A stretch of 64,000 nucleotides of DNA from positions 1 through 64,000 of the forward strand of contig CATKHK010000044.1 of NCBI GenBank assembly GCA_949751835.1, given 5' to 3'. Below the pieces are notes generated by a model, which saw only the letters and a list, made by a program, of their open reading frames with translations, was not told where the DNA came from and did not search any database. This DNA comes from Blepharisma japonicum (Eukaryota > Ciliophora > Heterotrichea > Heterotrichida > Blepharismidae). The position numbers were made by a program, and so were the translations under genes. Positions 48,520 through 60,148 of the stretch are shown here, one piece after another (the stretch's first letter is position 1; the number at the start of each line of letters is the position of its first letter).

Positions 48520-49296
48520 ATGGAAACACTTGTAGTTTGTGCTTCAGGTTTTACAACTCAAGAAAAAGCAAAAATCTCTGAAAACGTCACAGAACTAGGA
48601 GGAAGATTCGAAGCAGATCTTACTCAAGCAGCATCAGTCCTTGTTGCAAAACATTATGGAACTCTCAAAACCCAAACTTCAAGTGACAAGAAAATCCCCA
48701 TCGTAACCATCAAGTGACTTAACGACTCCTATCTTAAGAAAAAATTCAATACCCAATACTCCCGTTATAAGCTTAATTTATTTGATGGCTTAAAAATTTG
48801 GCCTTACAAGATCTCAAAAGAAAAAACGCGAGCAATCCAAAAAAAAGGAGGCCAAATTGTTGAAAATTTTTCTCCAGAATGTTTTTGTGTAGTTACTACA
48901 AATAAACATATAATCTATCTTCAATACTGTTTGCCTGAGACTAAAATAATTCCAGAAGAATGAATAGATGAGTGCCTAAAAGAAAATAAATGGATTGATC
49001 CTCAAACTATTATGATCTCTAAGCCCATCAATGATGATGACTATGTCCAAGAGTATTATTTAGGAAAATGCGTATTTTGGATGGATGGAATAGAACCTGA
49101 AGAAGAAAAGGATTTAAAAGAATTAATTGTGTTAGGAGGAGGGACTTATGTTAATAAATATCTCCCAAGAGTTACTCATATTATAACAAGAGATACGAAA
49201 AAGCAACCTCTTAACGTAAGAAAAGTTCTTCCAGGATGGCTAAGAGAATGCTCCTTTCAAAAAAAATGTATTCCAGGACCCATAGCAATTATTTAA
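48520..49296 (+). CDS. Triple-BRCT-domain protein, 258 aa
   Basis: BRCT-like folds are seen at residues about 1-85 (VVCASGFTTQEK...ELGGRFEADL...IVTIKWLNDSYLKKKF), 90-170 (LFDGLKIWP...KKGGQIV...IIPEEWIDECLKENKWI) and 182-258 (YYLGKCVFWMDGI...VLGGGTYV...VTHIITRD...VLPGWLRECS). The conserved Trp of BRCT helix 3 is TGA in the first two domains (48715-48717 and near 48961). BRCT tandems bind phosphoproteins in DNA-damage response (TopBP1, PAXIP1, Rtt107, ECT2 types). Which orthologue this is cannot be told by eye. It is divergent from RFC2. Confidence 0.85.
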
Positions 49297-49340
49297 TTTA
49301 TAAAATAAACAGTTTAAGCAGGAAATATTTAAAATTATTA

Positions 49341-50912
49341 TTACTTCTTTTCGTGTCCGCCAAAGCTTCCTTTATATGAGTTATGAGCTTTTCTATTATG
49401 GCGAGGCTTTACAATTCCATCAGAGTTGTCTCTGCATGATAAAGGTGTACTCTCCCTTGTCACATTATCTAGTTCTTGTACAATGATTGCTGGATTCCCT
49501 TCAGTTTCAACTGTATCTGTTGTGCTTGGTCTTTCCAATTTACTCGGGCTTTCATCGTAGAATGTTGAATTTCTGAAATCATCATGGCTTTCATCCAATG
49601 TTTTCCCACAGCTTGGTAGCCCATCTAATACTTTTTTATTCATAGATAAAGACCCTCTTGGGAATATTTGTCTTGCTGCTGCTTTGTCAGACTTCATTTG
49701 GCAATAGATGACGCAATATAAAATCCCAGCCAAAAACAAGCACATTGTACTTATCATACTAAAAGTTGCGCCTTGATCAACGCAGAATGAAATATTTTCG
49801 TCCCCAGCTTCAACTTTGCAAGAACCATTATAAGAGGCTTCAGATATGCTAAACCAGTTAAGTATAGCTATCAGGCCAAACAGCACACACAAAGGAGGCC
49901 ATAGGAAATTTGTTTCAGAAAACCCAAACTGCTTCCTTAAAACTATATATGTTAAATTTTCCATTCAAAGGCAGAAGCACATAAAAGAAACATAGATAAG
50001 CCACGAATATATATACCCTGCATTTTTAGCACGGGTGATTGCTGTACATAAACGCTCTTCAGAAGCATAATGTGTGCTGCTTCCACATGCTGGGCCAGTT
50101 ATGCAGGAGTAATCTTTATTTTCCCAGCCATCTTGATCCTTCATATAAGTTAGAGTCCCGTATTGCTTTTCAATGTTATAATAAAAGAATCAGCTTCACC
50201 CTAAGCTGGCTCCTAAGAAGCCAGCTCCAATCAACATAACAGGCAAAATTTTTCCATAAAACCAAGGTCTGTAATACTCAGTTCCATCAAGTTCTCTATT
50301 TTCTTCTAGCTTTAGACTTTTCAATCTCAACAAAATAAGAACAAAAATTGAGCCAGAGCTTGTAGCAAGAAATGAAGCTAACAGTAATTTTAGCCCGCTT
50401 TCGCTGCATATATTTTCTGTATTGTCACAGTCTGATGCAAACCCAACAGAAGTTAGCCCAGCATACGCCACGAATTCAACAAGTCGGAGAATTCCAATAG
50501 AAATTGCTAAAAAATAAAGAAACTTTATTTTTCCAAACCCTTTTCTGAATAAAATGAAAATCAGTCTTTCTAACAGTAAAACAATCAAAATTGTGGTAGT
50601 TATCTCAAATGCAATTATTACCACATGTCCGCTTTGTAAGTTTTTTGCTTTGCTGCAGAGATCAGTTTCTGATGACTTGCAAGCGTTATGCTTTAAGCAG
50701 GAATAAGTTGTTCCATCGTATTCTGATGGGCAGTTGGTGCATTCAAAAAAGTTGTATTCATACGACTGGTCTTTGTAGACGAAGGAGACTCATTGAGGGG
50801 ATAAAATACTTGCTAGAGAGAGCGCGAGACAAAGCAAGAAAGAAAGGATTGAAATTGTGAAAGCAGATTTCAAAATTAACGCAAACGTTTTGCCTTGTTG
50901 ATCAATTATCAT
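49341..50912 (-). CDS. Internally duplicated tetraspan-like membrane protein, 523 aa
   Basis: The frame from ATG 50910-50912 to TAA 49341-49343 contains TGA-Trp codons. Each half has a helix, a Cys-rich ectoloop, then three helices. The first loop has ECTNCPSEYDGTTYSCLKHN with NACKSSETDLC. The second has MKDQDGWENKDYSCITGPAC with SEERLC. Both halves carry a second small loop with two Cys (SDCDNTENIC; SCKVEAGDENISFC). The C-terminal ~130 residues are cytosolic, polar and Ser-rich. The pattern suggests tandem duplication of a four-helix unit, with disulfides in the loops. No known family is recognised. Start codons of this gene and the PDI-like gene are 21 bp apart. Confidence 0.75.
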
Positions 50913-50933
50913 ATTTACAATTGAGTTTATAAA

Positions 50934-52562
50934 ATGGTGATTCTCTATTTTATCATGTTTTTGCCCTTGATTCTAGCGAGTTCTAATTGCACAATCCCAA
51001 ATTTTTCTGTTGGGGACTTCAATATAACATCAGAGCAGCACTTCAAAGATATCATGAAGCAGGAAGAAATTTTTTTGCTTGGAATATCAGCTAAATGGTG
51101 CACTCACTGCTGCCAGATAGAACCAATATATGCAGAAGTGTTTGAGGCTCTTGAAAAACTAACTCCAAAGATAAAATTCGTTAGAATTGATATGTCAAAG
51201 CTAAATTTTATTAAAAAACACATCCCAGGGACTGATCAATTGCCACTTCTCTACGTGATAAAAAAAGGAAAGTTTTATAGATACGAAGATCTCATGAAAG
51301 TAGAAAATATCGTGTCCTTCCTCGATAAAATTTACATGCCAGTTTCTACTATCAACTCTGAGGATGAGCTTGACACTTTTTTCGAAGCTCCAAGAGAAAA
51401 TAAAAATTTCTTACGTGTTTTGGGGATATTTTATGAAAATGATGATAGTGAAGATTCGCCACTGAAAGAATATGAAAAGACAGCTATTTCTTTGGCTAAT
51501 TGAATTGGATCGAAAATGGGGATTTTAACAAATAAAACTCTTATCAAAGAACTCAAATCTAAAGGAAGTGAGATTGTTAGATGCTATAATTGTTTAGCTT
51601 TGAAGAAAAAAGACTCTGACCTAAAAATTCTAGATTTAGAAATATCTCAAAATATTAAGAAATGGATTTCTGCAGCTGGAGTTGGAATTGTTGAAGAGCT
51701 TTCTGGGTATAATTTTCAGGTTTATAAAGAAATAGCACTTCCTATGCTTGTGATGTTTCTCGATAAGCATAATGTTAATCAGGATTACTATATCAATATA
51801 CTTACCAAAGTGGCAAGAGACTTTGACGAAGATATAAAATTTGTCTGGATGGACGGAACTGATCCTATGATAAAACAAAGGAAAAAGAAGCTTGGATTAG
51901 TCACTGAAATTCTTCCAAGTATGGCTTTTAATGTTCTTGACGATAGAATCCTGCCTTATAAAGAAGGCCAACCCATCACAGAATCAAGTATAAGGCTATT
52001 TGTTTCAGATTTTATAGAGAATCGTCTATCATCTAAAAACATAGCTGACATAAGGCCAAACCCTGAGTTGGAGAGTAAATATTCAGATACCCCTATAGTC
52101 ACTATGGATCAATTTGAAGAAAAAGTGTTATCAGAAGGAACTGACGTGCTCCTCTTGCTTTATTCTTCCTATCAAAATGAAGATTCTCTAAACCTTGCCC
52201 CATATTTCAATAAAGTTGCCAAGCGTTTCAAAGAATTGAACTATCCTCATGTAAAAGTCTATAGAATGGATACCGCTACTCAAACTGTACACAAAAACGT
52301 TAAAATTGATCATGTGCCAGTTATATATTTATTCCCAGCTTACCACAAAAATCCTCCTTATGTCCAATATACAAATGAAGCCAAAGTCCCTCCAATGATG
52401 TTCTTTGTAGAGAAATACGCTGACATCAAATTCCAGTTACCTGAACTTCCACACCTAAGCCCAGACCAAATTGGGCCTTATTGGGAACAGAAAGCGCAGT
52501 TGCCTCCAGAAAAGCAAGAAAGAGTTGCTGCACACAATGAAAGAAGAAACTGGGATTTATAG
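50934..52562 (+). CDS. PDI-family protein with two thioredoxin-like domains, 542 aa
   Basis: A signal peptide (MVILYFIMFLPLILAS) targets the protein to the ER lumen. Domain a (about 25-130) has the redox site WCTHC (Cys56, Cys59) and a cis-Pro at QLPLLYV (Pro104), so it can form and exchange disulfides. A degenerate middle thioredoxin region follows. A C-terminal thioredoxin-like fold (about 390-490: DVLLLLYSSYQNEDS...DHVPVIYLFPA) has lost both cysteines. There is no KDEL-type ending (RRNWDL*). The order a, then inactive modules, is that of non-classical PDIs. Confidence 0.8.
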
Positions 52563-52604
52563 AATTTAGGTAAATTAAGCATAAAATATCAGTAATTTAT
52601 AGCT

Positions 52605-55352
52605 CTATAATAATCTATTCATTTTGGGGATCAAGTTGTCGGATTTTGAAGGTGATAACTGTTGAGTTGGCTCAGCAGTTTTGGTGCCTCTTCTATATTT
52701 TGGAGATATAGTAGATGGTCTTGAGTTGGCATAAATAGAAGATATAGCTTTCATTTTCATTTCTTGTTTTCTCATAAAATCTTCATCGTGAAGTCTGAGT
52801 TCTTCTATCTCTCTTTCATTGGGGAAATCTAAAGGTATTTTTTGTGAATAAGGGTTGTTTTTAGAGATACTATACTTTCTTTTGAAGTTTTGGCGGACTG
52901 CCAGCATTGATTTTAGTTTATCTAAGTCTTCAGTTTGTTGGACATTTTCTTTTCCATTTATGAGCATGTCTACATTTTTGAGGAGTTTTCGGGTCGACTT
53001 TTTTTTGAAAACTTTTTTATCAACTGAGATTGGTTCTTCTGGAGGCATTGGGAATTCAGCTAGTTCTTCTTCATCAAATTTTCTGCCGGTCCTTCTTTTC
53101 AGTCTTTCTTGTAGCTGTTTTTTAGTCAAGTTTACAATGAAATCTAAATTTTCTCTATTATTAGTAGAGGGAGGCTGGGAAGTTCTCTCATTAGAATGGT
53201 GTCTTTTATCTCTCCCAGTATGAGATTTTGAACGAGGCTTGCTAAACCCTTCAGCAACTTTGTGATGAGCACTATAAATATCAATTGTCCCTTGCTTCAA
53301 GAAATGTGCAGTTTTATATGTAGGAGGCCTTTCTTTATTCTTTCTCTTTTTATTCTGTGAAGGTTCTTCATCAATAATAGGGAAAATGCTGCAAGGAACA
53401 GCTGGATTATTTTTCGAAAAAGATGGAAACTCCCCTTCATTGCTTTGCAACTGGAAATTATTAGACGATGATTGTATATCCCATTCAGCCATAATATCTC
53501 TAGATGTATATACAACAGGTGAAATAAAATCTCCTCTTGATGTAGATTGGCCTGATTTTGGAGGTAAACGTATGAATCCGCCTACAAAAGAATCTTCTGT
53601 CCTGATACTTTCTTCGGTATCAATATGATCATTAAGCTCTTCTTTAGCTTCATAATGAGCAGCATTTGATGTAAACTTGTTGGGAACTTCTTCCACAACT
53701 GGAAGTTTCGCTTTGCTTTCTCTTTCATCAAAAGAAGAAGTATAAGGCCTCGAGTAAACTTCATTCATTTTAGTTTCAGGTGAATTTGAGCTATATCCAG
53801 GCAAATAAGGAATTGGTTCATTGGTAGCTAAAAATAAGACAGGAGAATTTCTTGATTCAGTTTTTTCTGTTTCCTCATTCATTTGTATTGGAACAGTTGG
53901 CGTTATCTCTAATTCTTCGTTGAAAAATATAGCATCTTGACATGAATCTGAATCGTATGACTCAATTTCTTCATTTCTTGATATATCTGCAGAATTTTCT
54001 CCTCGAGAAATTGGGCTGTCACATTGGTGAAGTCTTAAATCAAAAGCTGGAACTCTATGAATTATTTGGTCTGAAGATTTAGATGGGCTCATATATTTCT
54101 GAGGAGAAGGGGAAAATTGCATTTTTGTTTCTTTTTTGGAAACTGGGGTGGAAGGATATAAATAAGGACTGAGCAGTGGCTCATCTATAGAATCTTCATT
54201 ATGAGAGGCCAATGTTTCAATTTCACTTTGCTCAGTTCTATGGCTTTCGCAAAATTCTTTTACCTTAAAATCAGGCTCAGACAAAACATCTGGCTCAAAC
54301 TCAGGGTCTGGGTCATCTTCATAGCCAATTTTAGAAATAGTTGCATCAAAATTCTGCAAGAGCTCAAGATCTCTGATTTTTCTATCAAGACTTGGGAAAT
54401 CTATAGAATTATGCAGCTCAGATTCGTGATTAACTGGAAAACCAAAAGTATTGTCTATACAGAGGTTCTGGGAATGTTCTTTAAAAGATTCGCCTGCCAT
54501 ATGACAGGAATCTGGTTCAATTGGATTATTATATGGACATTTTGCATAAAACTTTAAAGTTTGTGGAGTTATAGGAGCATGCAGAGGTAAATAAGAAATT
54601 TCATAACTATGCATGAGTTTTAAATAGCTCACAGCTAGACATACAGTGATTCTCATAGGGATATCTAAAGCCAAGCCTACTAAGCATTGTATAATTGCTC
54701 CTTCAAGCGAGCTTTCTATTCCTGTCCCAGTTACATAAATTGCCCAAAATATAAACAACACAATCAGCATAATTATAATTAGAATACTTTTTTCAAGCTT
54801 TCTAACCTTTTTAAGCATATTTTCTCCATAGCCTGCAATATTAGTATTTAGTCTTGTTTCAAGAATAGTTGAATGATCTCGAGGATTTTCATTTTGGATT
54901 GTATTTAAATCTCATGAGGTCTGATTAAAACTTGCTATGTATGACGAGTAAACTATAGATGAGAGGGCCAAAGAGACTCCTGTAGATAGAAGAGCACTGA
55001 TTACAGCATTCCCATAAGAAAGATCTGAATTATAAGTTGTGAAAATTATATTAAATCCTCACAAGCTGACTAAATAGCAAGATAGCAAAAATAAACCACC
55101 AGAAGGTGGAATTTCGTACTGCACTTGTCTGTATGTGAATATTGCATAAATTGGAATAAGTCTTTTGCATACCTTTTTAAAAGATAAATTAGGATGAATG
55201 GGGATTTCCCGCGCGATTTCAAAATTGGATCTGTTGTTATAAAATACATTTCTGAGAATTTTTGCTAAGCGAATCATCAAATAAAGTGTTCCTATTGTAA
55301 AACAAAAGAAAAATACCGAAATTACAACTCCTGCTGCTTCCCAGCCTGCCAT
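52605..55352 (-). CDS. Five-helix membrane protein with a 660-residue disordered tail, 915 aa
   Basis: Membrane helices are seen at about 5-28 (AGVVISVFFFCFTIGTLYLMI), 82-104, 115-141, 189-208 (SILIIIMLIVLFIFWAIYV) and 218-245. Everything after about residue 250 is polar, acidic and Ser/Pro-rich with scattered basic patches (KNKRKNKERPPTYKTAH; KTKKQLQERLKRRTGRK-like). TGA-Trp codons occur in the membrane part. No family was recognised. The tail may be a phosphorylation-dense scaffold for cytoskeletal partners, an inference from composition only. The gene ends 42 bp from the PDI-like gene (convergent). Confidence 0.7.
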
Positions 55353-55724
55353 GTTAGTTTTTAGGTTAAATTATTTGAAAAAGTTTATATCGGCGTTATG
55401 AAAAATACTTTCAGTTGATTTATTTCTATATTCTTAATTAAGGCTAGGTTATTTTGAGCGAATACTAAATAGTCTCTATAATCTCAGTTTGAAATTGAGT
55501 TCTAATAACTACGAATGCAGATAACCTCAAAATATAAAAATATGTTTAATTCCTGCATTTTGGGTAACTTATTCAATAGTTATAAGGAAATAAAAAAAAT
55601 TATTGGAGTCATAAGAGGAAACAAGTAGTATATTTAGCAAGTTTGAAGGACATTATTATCAGCATTTATACAACTCAGCTTGCTTTCATTTTTTAACGAT
55701 TTTAATTAAATCAATGTTTAATGT
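55353..55724. other. Intergenic, 372 bp
   Basis: AT-rich sequence separating two minus-strand genes. It has no coding frame and no recognised RNA or repeat. Confidence 0.5.
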
Positions 55725-58083
55725 TTATAAAATTTTGTTTATAATTGACTGCAGCACTTCTCTTCCAGCACTTTTTGGTATTGTTTCATCAATGCCAGCT
55801 TCTTTATAACTCGCTAAATTTCCTTCTTCATTATTTGAATACATCGCAATAATATGGGGCTTCCTGGCATATTTATATCCATTTTGCCTAATTATTTTCG
55901 CTGCCTCAACACCATTAGGAACATCTATTACTATAATGCATAAAGAGTTCTCTCCGGCTGCCTTTGTAACTTTATTTGCCAAATCCTCTTTATTTCCACA
56001 GATTTCTACCTCTTTCCCTAAAATAGCTTCCATATTTTTCTGTAGGGAATTTGCGAGGAATTTATTTCCTATCAAAATAAAACCTTTGTGGATTACATGA
56101 AAATCTGATAAAAAAGAGCCATTGGAATTATGCATAAATGATGAGGTGTTTACAGGCAAATGATTAATTCGACCTGGAACTTCTATTTCTTTTTGTAAAT
56201 AATGTGATAAACCGAAAATAGTGACATTTTCATCAACATCATCTTCTCCATTTTCACTTTCTTCAGCATCTTCTGGGTGATTTGGCTTAAGTTTGTTATC
56301 TTGCAAATAAGAAGCTGATTCTTTTGTTTCTTGCTCCGAGAAATATCTTTCCCTGCTTTGGTTAATTTGTATAATTTCTGTTTTTTCTTGGCTCCAGCGT
56401 CATGAAATAGTTGTGGAGTCTATATCAGCAGAGTTCTCATATAATTTTATTTGTGGAGCATCAATGGCGGCTTGTCCTGCATGCTCTTGAAGTTTTAAGC
56501 TATAAACTAAATGAAATACAGGCGGTTGTTGTGGGCCGTGACTTAAGATTTGTCCTCCAAGAATAGTTAGCATGATATCAAACATAGCTAGCTCTACTGT
56601 ATCATATTTTTTTAAAATTTCATGCATTTCTTCGATTTTTTTAATTTTATTGGGGTCATTGCTGAATAAATAATTAAATTCATTGATATCTAAAGTTTGA
56701 GAGTCAAAAGTAAAACTATAATTTATATATGTTTCATTATCGTGAGTCTATATGAAAATTACAATTTTTCCTAGAAAAACTGAGATGTTTGATTTTTTGT
56801 CTGATTTTAAAATGATAAAATGAATCACTCCTTTCAATAGATTATTATGTAATTGCCTATCACAAAAAATAGGACTGTTAAGATCTGGATGCTTGCTAAG
56901 AGTAATATTCAATTTTTTAAGTTTTGCATCACATCATGACCATTGTATGATATTTGCAATCTCAACTTCAGCATCAAATTTATCATTTTTCAGACTCACA
57001 TCCCCAATTAAACACTGCAAAACTGTTCTTGTCATTTTTTGGCATGAAATACATTTAGCAAGTCTTGTGAATTCGTTTTCAGAAATTGCGGTTTGCTGAA
57101 CATAGCATTCAGTTAATTTTTTTTCTGTTTCTGATACTTTAAATTCCTGAGCTTTATTAATAGAGGCTAAAAAATTTCTTCTTGCAATTTGGTTACTAAT
57201 ATCCGATATGGTTAGATGAATTGCAGGCTTATGATTAAAATGCACTGGTTTCGCTTTTACTAATATTGGCATTGAGTCCAAAGTCAATTCTTCTTCAACT
57301 ATCATTCCTTCTAAAGCATTTTTTAAAATTTTATCAATAGTTTCTTTTGCTGTAAGAGTAAAAAATTCTGTAGCATGAGCTCCTAAAACTCGAGAAAGCC
57401 CTCTTTTGTCTGCATATGCAATAGCTGCATCATTTGTCATAATAATTCTTTCATCCTCTCCTATAATCAAAATTGAATTACTGCTGCTATCTATGATGAA
57501 GCTTTGAAATATTGATCTAGCTCTATAAATATCAACAAGTAGTCACAAGTCTCTTCTATCTTTTTCAAGAAGTGACATAACCAGTGTCAAAATCACCCCT
57601 GTAACAATACTTTGAGGAATGTTAAGTTCAATTCCATGGATTATCTCAATAAATATAAAAAGTAAGTAAAATCCAACATAACTAATTCATGTTTTATAAG
57701 TGTAATAGTCTATATAGAAAATTACGTATCACTCAATCAACAAAATATCCTAGCATTAATACGTCATTTTCCCTAAGTTGAATTTCTATTGCTAATCCAA
57801 TTATTAAACCCCCTAATCTTGCAATTGTCATTTGATAATTCAGCCCAAGCCATAAGCATCCACTTAAAGTAGAAAATATAATAAAGCAAATTGAGTATGA
57901 TTTCATCGCTCAGTAGACAAGAGCTATGAAGCTCCCTACAAAGGCAAAAAAAAATTTTAATGATGTTCATGAGTACTTAAAAATTTCTGATTGGAACTTG
58001 GATTCTGTTTCATGATTTTCATAGTAAAGAAAAGGAGACTGTTTATAAATGTAATCAATTGAGTATTTATAGTTTGTTCCCAT
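55725..58083 (-). CDS. Degenerate membrane hybrid histidine-kinase-like protein, 775 aa, introns of 16 and 15 nt
   Basis: About six membrane helices fill residues 38-165. A PAS-like domain (about 178-290: SILIIGEDERIIMTNDAA) and a helical linker follow. An ATPase-like region has RQLHNNLLKGVIHFIILK in place of the N-box and a GGQIL fragment. A receiver-like domain ends the protein (about 655-775: IVIDVPNGVEAAKIIRQ, then IPKSAGREVL). No phospho-acceptor His motif (HExRxP) and no acidic pocket (ILIGNK replaces the DD pair) are visible. The receiver keeps one Asp and the Lys. Two introns (57710-57725, 56748-56762) are needed for continuity. The protein probably signals without catalysis or is a sensor scaffold. 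Confidence 0.7.
56748..56762 (-). other. 15-nt intron in the histidine-kinase-like gene
   Basis: The minus strand reads GTAATTTTCATATAG, phase 0, with TAG in frame. Removing it joins SVFLGKI to THDNETYINYSF inside the ATPase-like region. Confidence 0.8.
57710..57725 (-). other. 16-nt intron in the histidine-kinase-like gene
   Basis: The minus strand reads GTAATTTTCTATATAG, almost the same as the 15-nt intron downstream with one extra T. Removing it switches frame from the N-terminal membrane helices to the rest of the protein; both frames are closed otherwise. Confidence 0.8.
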
Positions 58084-58642
58084 TTTTATTTGTATTCATT
58101 TCTGATCATTAATTTGACTAGCAATTCAGCTTTTTAATAAGAATTAGAAGGCAAATAAACACTTATGATTTTATCTAAGAGAAGATAAGCTATAGTTGAT
58201 TAATCAGAGGTGATAAGGTATTTTAGATTTAAATAATGGTTTATATTGTTTATATATATCATAAATTGAAAAATATCAAATTATAAATAGATAGATATCA
58301 TTACCTTTCAATTACAATATTAAAAGAAGCTTGCAAATAGAGTTTTACTATTCATTAATTTTATTAATTTATATTAAGACTTTTAATTTAAAATATACTA
58401 TTTGATATTTTCTTAAAGAATTATTACTAAAAGATGGTTATTATAACTAATAGATTAAATGCTTAAATACAATCTTGCTTGGATAGGATAGATGTGAATT
58501 TAAAAAATATTTTTATAAAAGTATAAAATATACCAGAAAAATTATTCTAAATTCAAAGAAGATAAGCCACAAGTTAATTTATACTAAACTCAAATCCAAT
58601 AGATTCAATAAATAATATGACTAAAAAATAATCAACAATTAA
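58084..58642. other. Intergenic, divergent 5' ends, 559 bp
   Basis: Strongly AT-rich sequence between two divergent genes. It should contain both promoters. No other feature was seen. Confidence 0.5.
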
Positions 58643-59758
58643 ATGGCGAGGTTTCTTCTGTTACTAGGATTTGCCTTTGCAATTTATGAAATTCCTTTGC
58701 TTCCAGTTCATGAAACTCCAGAAGAAAAAGTTGCATATTTCAAAAGCATAAAAGCTAGAAGAGAACAAAAAAAGACTTTTCAAGCTACAAGTGAAATCTT
58801 TCTTAGCAATTATTTAGATGCCCAATATTATGGCCAAATTGGAATTGGCACTCCTGCACAACCATTCAAAGTTGTTTTTGATACTGGATCTTCTAATCTT
58901 TGGGTTCCTTCATATGATTGCCGAACAACTGCTTGCTTTGTTCACAAGACTTATAGATCTTCAGCTTCCAGCACTTATGTAAAAAATGGAACAGCCCTCA
59001 ATTTGACTTATGCCAAAGGTGCAGTAGAAGGCTTTATAAGCCAAGATACAGTAAGCTGGGGAGATTTCACTATTACAAATGTACTTTTTGGAGAAATTAC
59101 CAAGCTTGATGGAGTCTCATTCATTGCAGCCAGGTTTGATGGAATTTTGGGCATGGCATGGCCTGCTATTGCAGTAAACAACATTCCGCCAGTTTTTAAC
59201 ATGCTAAATCAGCAGCAAAACTTGACTAACTTTCAGTTTGCATTTTACCTTAGCGTGGCCGCAGGAGCTTATGGAAGTAGACTTACTCTTGGAGGATATA
59301 ATCCTAGCTTAGCGAAAACTCCTTTCCAATATGCTCCATTATCTAATAAGACATACTGGGAAGTAGCCATCTCTTCTATTACAGTTGGAAGTAACACTAT
59401 TGACCTTACTGGAATCCACGGAGTTGTTGATACTGGAACATCCATTTTGATTGGAGACAGAGTGCTTATTGACTTAATTAGCGAAAAGGTAGGAGTAGTG
59501 AAGACTGATTGCAAAGATTTAAACACCTTGCCAATTGTCACTTTCAATATTGCTGGAAATAGTTATCCTTTGACTCCTCAGCAATATGTATTACAAGTGA
59601 CTTCTCAAAACCAAACAGAATGCATATCAGGGTTCGATGCAATGGATTTCCCACCATACTTGAAAAACACTATCATTTTAGGTGATATGTTTATTCGGGC
59701 TTATTATACTCTTTTTGATTTTGCTAATTCCAGAGTAGGCTTTGCTAAGGCAGCTTAA
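58643..59758 (+). CDS. Cathepsin D/pepsin-type aspartic protease, 371 aa
   Basis: A signal peptide (MARFLLLLGFAFA) and a propeptide of about 40 residues precede the mature domain (YYGQIGIGTPAQPFKVVFDT). The two catalytic motifs are DTGSS (Asp80) and DTGTS (Asp263). The flap Tyr (TYAKGAVEG) and paired cysteines are in place, and the ending ILGDMFIRAYYTLFDFANSR is canonical. It probably acts in food vacuoles or lysosomes. It lies 33 bp upstream of ISCA2 on the same strand. No intron and no TGA-Trp. Confidence 0.95.
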   Translation: MARFLLLLGFAFAIYEIPLLPVHETPEEKVAYFKSIKARREQKKTFQATSEIFLSNYLDAQYYGQIGIGTPAQPFKVVFDTGSSNLWVPSYDCRTTACFVHKTYRSSASSTYVKNGTALNLTYAKGAVEGFISQDTVSWGDFTITNVLFGEITKLDGVSFIAARFDGILGMAWPAIAVNNIPPVFNMLNQQQNLTNFQFAFYLSVAAGAYGSRLTLGGYNPSLAKTPFQYAPLSNKTYWEVAISSITVGSNTIDLTGIHGVVDTGTSILIGDRVLIDLISEKVGVVKTDCKDLNTLPIVTFNIAGNSYPLTPQQYVLQVTSQNQTECISGFDAMDFPPYLKNTIILGDMFIRAYYTLFDFANSRVGFAKAA

Positions 59759-59791
59759 ATAATTACATTTATTATAAATTAAATACACACA

Positions 59792-60148
59792 ATGATTCGA
59801 TTATTTTCGAGAAGATTCTCATATCTCAATGTAACTAGCCAATGCGCAGCAAGAATAAAGAAGATTTGTAAGGCTAATGAGTTTATGAGGATTTTAGTTG
59901 ATGGTGGAGAAGGGTGTGGAGGATTTGTGTATAAGTTCAATATTGAGTCAGAAATGAAGGATAATGATTACGTGATAGAGAGTGAAGGAGCTAAAATAGT
60001 AGTTGATAAGGATTCTATAGGTCTGATTAAAGGATCTACTATTGATTTCACAGATGAGATGATCAAAAAAGTATTTGCAGTCAAAGAAAACCCTCAAGCT
60101 GATATGACCTGTGGATGTGGAAGCTCGTTTTCCCCCAAATTTAAATAG
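59792..60148 (+). CDS. ISCA2: Mitochondrial iron-sulfur assembly protein ISCA2-like, 118 aa
   Basis: A basic mitochondrial leader (MIRLFSRRFSYLNV) precedes the A-type carrier fold. The three metal-binding cysteines are Cys42 (EGCGGFVYKF, corresponding to the GCSGF motif), Cys107 and Cys109 (CGCGSSF). EGCGGF rather than GCSGF is a small variation. FKFN/YKFN and the GSS ending favour ISCA2 over ISCA1. With IBA57 and ISCA1 it helps make 4Fe-4S clusters for mitochondrial enzymes. Confidence 0.88.
   Translation: MIRLFSRRFSYLNVTSQCAARIKKICKANEFMRILVDGGEGCGGFVYKFNIESEMKDNDYVIESEGAKIVVDKDSIGLIKGSTIDFTDEMIKKVFAVKENPQADMTCGCGSSFSPKFK

Noticed and set aside
50609-50860. 83-codon plus-strand frame (basic, with several Cys)
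   Set aside because: It lies antisense to the first ectoloop of the duplicated tetraspan protein, whose frame is continuous and patterned.
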